Source: Halomonas sp. 25-S5
Lineage (GTDB): Bacteria; Pseudomonadota; Gammaproteobacteria; Pseudomonadales; Halomonadaceae
Length of the DNA: 64,000 nucleotides
Direction of reading: 5' to 3'
NCBI RefSeq assembly: GCF_029889845.1
Contig: NZ_JARANV010000019.1
Location: 23,632-87,631, forward strand
In this document: one piece after another, positions 59,436 to 64,000 of the stretch
Layout: every line of letters begins with the position of its first letter
How positions within the stretch are numbered: position 1 is the first letter of the stretch
The notes under the pieces: generated by a model
What the model was told of the DNA's origin: nothing
The model's database searches: none
The model's input: only the letters and a program-made list of their open reading frames with translations
Made by a program: the position numbers and the translations under genes

Positions 59436-59610
59436 CTCGGTCTCCGGAAGTGGGTGATAGGCTGGCCATTGTTGTGGCTCGGCGCCGGCCTGGCAAGTCG
59501 GGAGGCCTCTCAGGTAGGGCTATCGCAGATAGCGGTATACCAGGATCCCCTCTACGACCTGTCCCCGGCGCCCCTCGTCAGATCCAACTGCGGTAGCCCG
59601 CCCTGGCCTC

Positions 59611-60483
59611 TCATGAGTGGTCGTCGCGACCACTTACGGGGTAGCGTGTCGCTTGCAGGCTGTCCTTGATCTTCTTGAGATGGGGCAGGAAATCCTCGCC
59701 GCGGCGCAGGGTCACCCCGGTGGCCAGGACATCGATCAGCGCGAGCTGAATCATCCGCGAGGTCATGGGCATGTAGTAGTCGGTGTCTTCAGGCGTGGCG
59801 ACTTCCAGGGTCTCGGTGCACTCGGCGGCCAGCGGCGAATCCGGGGCGGTGATGCCGAGCACTACGGCGCCGTTCTCCCGCGCCAGTTGGGCGATGTCCA
59901 CCAGATCCCGGGTGCGTCCGGTCCAGGAGAGTACTACCACCACATCACCCGTGTGGCAGGCGGCTGCCACCATGCGCTGCATCAGCACGTCGACATAGGC
60001 AGTGACCGGCAGGTTGAAGCGGAAGAACTTGTGCTGGGCATCCTGCGCCACGGCGCCGGAGGCTCCCAGGCCGAAGAAGTGCAGGTGCCTGGCCTGGATC
60101 AGGTAGTCGACCACGCGCTCGATGCGCTCGGGGGTCACCTCGCGGCGGGCCTGGTCCAGAGCGGCGATGGTCGCTCCGAAGATCTTGTTGGTGTACTCGG
60201 CGGCGGAGTCGCCGGGTTCCACCGCCTGGCTGACGTACGGCGTGCCGCCAGCCAGGCTCTGGGCCAGCTTGATCTTGAAGTCGGGGTAGCCCTTGGCCTC
60301 GAAGCTGCGACAGAAGCGGTTGACCGTGGGTTCGCTGACCGAGGCCAGCTGGGCTAGGCTGGCGATGCTCATGCTGGTGGCTGAAGTCGGGTCGGCCAGG
60401 ATGACGTCGGCCACCTTGCGTTCGGATCGGTTGAGCTCGTCGAGCTGCCGGCGGATGCGGTCGAGCAGATCGTGTCGGACCAT
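59611..60483 (-). CDS. hexR: HexR transcriptional regulator (RpiR family)
   Basis: Repressor of central carbon metabolism genes, 290 residues. The N-terminal HTH_6 domain reads [20 protein letters not shown], then [20 protein letters not shown]. The C-terminal SIS domain has [20 protein letters not shown] and [20 protein letters not shown]. HexR responds to KDPG, the Entner-Doudoroff intermediate. The start at 60483 has weak ribosome signal but opens [11 protein letters not shown], as in known HexR. It is divergent from zwf, with a matching operator in between. Confidence 0.93.
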   Translation of the reverse strand: MVRHDLLDRIRRQLDELNRSERKVADVILADPTSATSMSIASLAQLASVSEPTVNRFCRSFEAKGYPDFKIKLAQSLAGGTPYVSQAVEPGDSAAEYTNKIFGATIAALDQARREVTPERIERVVDYLIQARHLHFFGLGASGAVAQDAQHKFFRFNLPVTAYVDVLMQRMVAAACHTGDVVVVLSWTGRTRDLVDIAQLARENGAVVLGITAPDSPLAAECTETLEVATPEDTDYYMPMTSRMIQLALIDVLATGVTLRRGEDFLPHLKKIKDSLQATRYPVSGRDDHS

Positions 60484-60632
60484 GGGCGTTGATGTCTCCG
60501 TGATGACGGGGGCGCCATCGGCGGCGCGAGGGTGAAACACGGGTGATGTGGTGATTTAACTACATTATGCTGGCTATGCTGAGGTATGCGCAAAGGGAGC
60601 GGAGGGAGGCTGCCAGCGGATGGCCATTTTGT

Positions 60633-60644
60633 TGTAAACTTACA
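60633..60644. promoter_or_regulatory. HexR box upstream of zwf
   Basis: TGTAAACTTACA is a perfect inverted repeat of TGTAA and TTACA, matching the core of the gammaproteobacterial HexR site (TGTAATTTAATTACA type). It lies 66 bp before the zwf start. A weaker related sequence, TGATTTAACTACA near 60546, lies closer to hexR. Confidence 0.7.
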
Positions 60645-60710
60645 CAAATAGTTTGCAAGGCTTGCCCTTCATGCGCTATTTTTTAGGTAAGTTAACCAGA
60701 TGGGGCGGAC

Positions 60711-62222
<1,512 letters not shown>

Positions 62223-62268
62223 GGCACGGCGAGCGGCCCCAGGGACCCGGCGGTGGCTCTCTCAAGAC

Positions 62269-62314
62269 CGCCATGATCACCCAGGATGGCCGCAGCTGGT
62301 ATGAGGATTATTAG
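62269..62314 (+). pseudogene. Duplicated zwf 3' end with synonymous changes
   Basis: The sequence from CGCCATGATCACCCAGG to the codons GAG GAT TAT TAG repeats the last 15 codons of zwf (62178-62222, ending GAA GAC TAC TGA). The first 36 bases are identical, and the differences fall on third positions and the stop codon. It encodes [14 protein letters not shown] in frame but has no gene body. It looks like a scar of recombination with a related zwf allele. Confidence 0.85.
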
Positions 62315-62337
62315 AAAATATCAAAGCCGCTTGAGCG

Positions 62338-62404
62338 TAGGCCTGGTAAGCGCCAGCGCACCGGGCACAATACGCCCGATGCGCCTTCGGCTTATCGGGC
62401 CTAC
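62338..62404. repeat. REP/BIME-like inverted repeat pair
   Basis: Two imperfect palindromic units of about 30 bases face each other around ACAATAC (62368-62374): the first starts GTAGGCCTGGTAAGCGCC, the second ends CTTCGGCTTATCGGGCCTAC. The pattern (GCCTGATAAGCG...CTTATCAGGCCTAC) closely resembles enterobacterial REP units. It lies in the zwf-pgl gap, ending 17 bp before the pgl start and overlapping its leader. Confidence 0.7.
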
Positions 62405-62421
62405 CTGGAGGAAGAGACGAG

Positions 62422-63090
62422 ATGAGTGATTCCCCCCGCCACCAGTTGGCCCGTCAGCTGGCCGAGGCCGTGGCCGAGGCCCTGCGGGCCGACCTGGCCC
62501 GTCAGGACAATGCCCTGCTGGTGGTCTCCGGTGGCTCCACGCCGGTGCCCTTCTTCGCGGCCCTGGCGGCCTGCGAGCTGCCCTGGGCGCGCGTCCAGGT
62601 GACGCTGGCCGACGAGCGCTGGGTGGCCGAGGACGCGGATGACAGCAATGCCCGCCTGGTGCGAGCCCACCTGCTGCAGGGACCGGCCGCCGCCGCCACC
62701 TTCGTGCCGCTGACCACCGCCGACGCGACCCCGGAGCAAGGCGCGGAGGCGGTGGCCGAGCGGGTCGCCGGGCTGGCCTGGCCGGCCAGCGTGGTGATCC
62801 TCGGCATGGGAGGCGACGGCCACACCGCCTCGCTGTTCCCCGACAGCCGCGAACTCGACCTGGCCCTGGCCACCGATGCCGCGGCGGTGGCGGTCCGTAC
62901 CCCCAGCCAGCCCCAGCCGCGCATCACTCTGAGCGCCGGTCGCCTGCACCGGGCCCGTCGCCATGTGCTGCACATCACCGGCGGCGACAAGCGTGCCGTG
63001 CTGGCCCGGGCGCTGACCGGTGACGACGTCCGCGAGCTGCCGATCCGGGCCTTCCTTTCCTGCCCGCTGGCGACCTATTGGGCCCCCTGA
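62422..63090 (+). CDS. pgl: 6-phosphogluconolactonase
   Basis: Hydrolyses 6-phosphogluconolactone to 6-phosphogluconate, 222 residues. Typical segments are ALLVVSGGSTPVPFFAALAA near the N-terminus, VQVTLADERWVAEDADDSNA, VVILGMGGDGHTASLFPDSR (catalytic region) and PQPRITLSAGRLHRARRHVL. GGAGGAAGAGACGAG precedes the ATG. Second gene of zwf-pgl-eda, separated from zwf by 199 bp containing the zwf scar and the REP-like element. Confidence 0.94.
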   Translation: MSDSPRHQLARQLAEAVAEALRADLARQDNALLVVSGGSTPVPFFAALAACELPWARVQVTLADERWVAEDADDSNARLVRAHLLQGPAAAATFVPLTTADATPEQGAEAVAERVAGLAWPASVVILGMGGDGHTASLFPDSRELDLALATDAAAVAVRTPSQPQPRITLSAGRLHRARRHVLHITGGDKRAVLARALTGDDVRELPIRAFLSCPLATYWAP

Positions 63091-63106
63091 ATTCTGGAGT
63101 GACACC

Positions 63107-63769
63107 ATGAGCATCGACAAGCAGCTGCCCTCGACCCGTACCACCGAACTGGACAGCATCTGCCTCAAGGCCGAGGTGATCCCGGTCATCGCCATCCAGC
63201 GCATCGAGGACGCCGTGCCCCTGGCCCGCGCCCTCTACGATGGCGGCCTGACCGTGCTGGAGATCACCCTGCGCACCGACTGTGCCCTGGAGGCGATCAA
63301 GCGCATCAACGAGGCGCTGCCCCAGGCCAGCATCGGCGTGGGCACCGTGCTCACGCCGGCCCAGTATCGCCAGGCCGAGGAGGTGGGCGCCGACTTCGTG
63401 GTGACGCCCGGCACCACCGAGGCGCTCTATCGCTACGGCGTCACCAGCCCGGTGCCGATGCTGCCCGGCGTGGCGACCGTCTCCGAGCTGATGACCGGCT
63501 GGCAGTACGGCTATCGCCGTTTCAAGTTCTTCCCGGCCGAAGCCAGCGGCGGCATCAAGGCCCTCAAGTCCTTCGCCGGCCCGATTCCCGAGGCGCGCTT
63601 CTGCCCCACCGGCGGCATCGGCATCAACAATGCCGAGGACTACCTGGCGCTCAAGAACGTGATGTGTGTGGGCGGCTCCTGGCTCACGCCCAAGTCCCTG
63701 GTCGACGCCGAGGACTGGGACGCCATCCGCTTGCTGGCTCGCGAGGCGGCGGAGCGCTTCCACCACTGA
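63107..63769 (+). CDS. eda: KDPG/KHG aldolase
   Basis: Cleaves 2-keto-3-deoxy-6-phosphogluconate to pyruvate and glyceraldehyde-3-phosphate in the Entner-Doudoroff pathway, 220 residues. Segments are EVIPVIAIQRIEDAVPLARA, the catalytic Glu in GGLTVLEITLRTDCALEAI, GVGTVLTPAQYRQAEEVGAD, VTPGTTEALYRYG, the Schiff-base Lys in RRFKFFPAEASGGIKALKSF, and FCPTGGIGINNAEDYLAL. GGAGTGACACC precedes the ATG at 63107. It ends the operon and is followed by two terminators. Confidence 0.96.
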   Translation: MSIDKQLPSTRTTELDSICLKAEVIPVIAIQRIEDAVPLARALYDGGLTVLEITLRTDCALEAIKRINEALPQASIGVGTVLTPAQYRQAEEVGADFVVTPGTTEALYRYGVTSPVPMLPGVATVSELMTGWQYGYRRFKFFPAEASGGIKALKSFAGPIPEARFCPTGGIGINNAEDYLALKNVMCVGGSWLTPKSLVDAEDWDAIRLLAREAAERFHH

Positions 63770-63804
63770 TCCTCCTTTCCTGATTCGGTAAACCTGTGCT
63801 CTCT

Positions 63805-63827
63805 CGACAGCGGGTTGCTGTCGTTTT
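63805..63827 (+). terminator. First intrinsic terminator after eda
   Basis: CGACAGC (63805-63811) and GCTGTCG (63817-63823) form a 7-bp stem with a GGGTT loop followed by TTTT. Confidence 0.75.
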
Positions 63828-63854
63828 ACCCGGCCTTCGTGGCCGGGTTTTTTT
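63828..63854 (+). terminator. Second intrinsic terminator after eda
   Basis: ACCCGGCC (63828-63835) and GGCCGGGT (63841-63848) pair around TTCGT and run into seven T residues. Together with the hairpin just before it, this is a tandem terminator for zwf-pgl-eda. Confidence 0.9.
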
Positions 63855-63888
63855 GGGTGTCTTGCTGTTCACATGAATGTCGGCTTGA

Positions 63889-64000
63889 AGATAGGGGTCG
63901 GGAAGGCTTAGCCTCCCCGCCCTCCGAACCGTGCGTGCGGTTCTCCCGCACACGGCTCTCCAGTTGATGGTTTCCTCATCGGGATTGGCTCGCGTGCTGC
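63889..64000 (-). mobile_element. Group II intron 3' end (domains V-VI), cut by window edge
   Basis: On the minus strand, 63958-63926 reads GAGCCGTGTGCG, GGAGAAC, CGCACGCACGGTTC, the compact hairpin of group II intron domain V (AGC base, near-GNRA loop, bulged stem, GGTTC). It is followed by GGAGGGCGGGGAGGC and a pairing stem like domain VI, with a probable intron end at CCCCTATC near 63889. The intron body and any reverse transcriptase would lie beyond base 64000. Confidence 0.7.

Noticed and set aside
63828..63889. The eda terminator as the target of a class C group II intron
   Set aside because: The intron is on the minus strand with its 3' end facing the terminator, so the eda terminator is in the 3' flank, not the 5' exon where class C introns read their terminator target.

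Overview
The window is high-GC, gene-dense bacterial DNA that looks like a halophilic gammaproteobacterium of the Halomonas type. The basis is a complete ectoine-degradation set (doeA, doeB, doeX, doeC, doeD) with the hydroxyectoine gene eutB, a Pseudomonas/Halomonas-style hexR / zwf-pgl-eda block, and typical gammaproteobacterial families throughout. All calls come from reading the sequence; no database search was run.

Layout. 1-2318 (minus): maltose-type ABC transporter malE-malF, cut by the left edge. 2561-5479 (minus): Spy-like periplasmic chaperone with a BaeSR-like two-component system and candidate response-regulator boxes. 5641-14778: mixed metabolic and stress genes (LysO-like exporter, DUF3108 protein, DJ-1/PfpI protein, NemR-NemA pair with operators, SDR, YghU-type GST, pncA-pncB, ghrA). 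15051-29018: ectoine/hydroxyectoine catabolism. Four extra genes (nitrilase, ATP-grasp ligase, C45 acyltransferase/hydrolase, large Orn/Lys/Arg-type decarboxylase) lie between doeX and doeC, and eutC survives only as a fragment after eutB. 29238-33672: HD-GYP protein with a zinc ribbon, a decayed IS1595-like transposase, HAD dehalogenase, periplasmic rhodanese, and a TetR/AhpD-like pair with matching operators.

33830-49202 is the most unusual part. A 796-residue protein joins a tubulin-tyrosine-ligase-like ATP-grasp domain, a PqqD-like peptide-binding domain and a degenerate HprK-like domain. Just downstream is a 91-residue peptide with a YTAPxL leader motif and a C-terminal run of AEGE repeats. 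About 12 kb further on, a c-type cytochrome carries almost the same leader and a longer AEGE tract before its haem domain. I infer a peptide/protein-modification system in which the ligase recognises the leader and modifies the Glu-rich repeat. Between them lie DinB-like, DUF302 (two), DoxX and DUF3047 genes, an ECF sigma factor with a zinc-finger partner, two selenodomain-type transferases, a papain-like hydrolase, a ynjBCD-type ABC transporter and an APH-like kinase.

49434-64000: NfeD-slipin pair, SulP transporter with a universal stress protein, MFS transporter, DksA-like zinc-finger protein, phosphonate/selenate-type ABC transporter (phnD-phnC-phnE fusion), then hexR divergent from zwf-pgl-eda (glucose-6-phosphate to KDPG cleavage). 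A duplicated zwf 3' end and a REP/BIME-like element sit between zwf and pgl. The right edge holds the 3' end of a group II intron on the minus strand.
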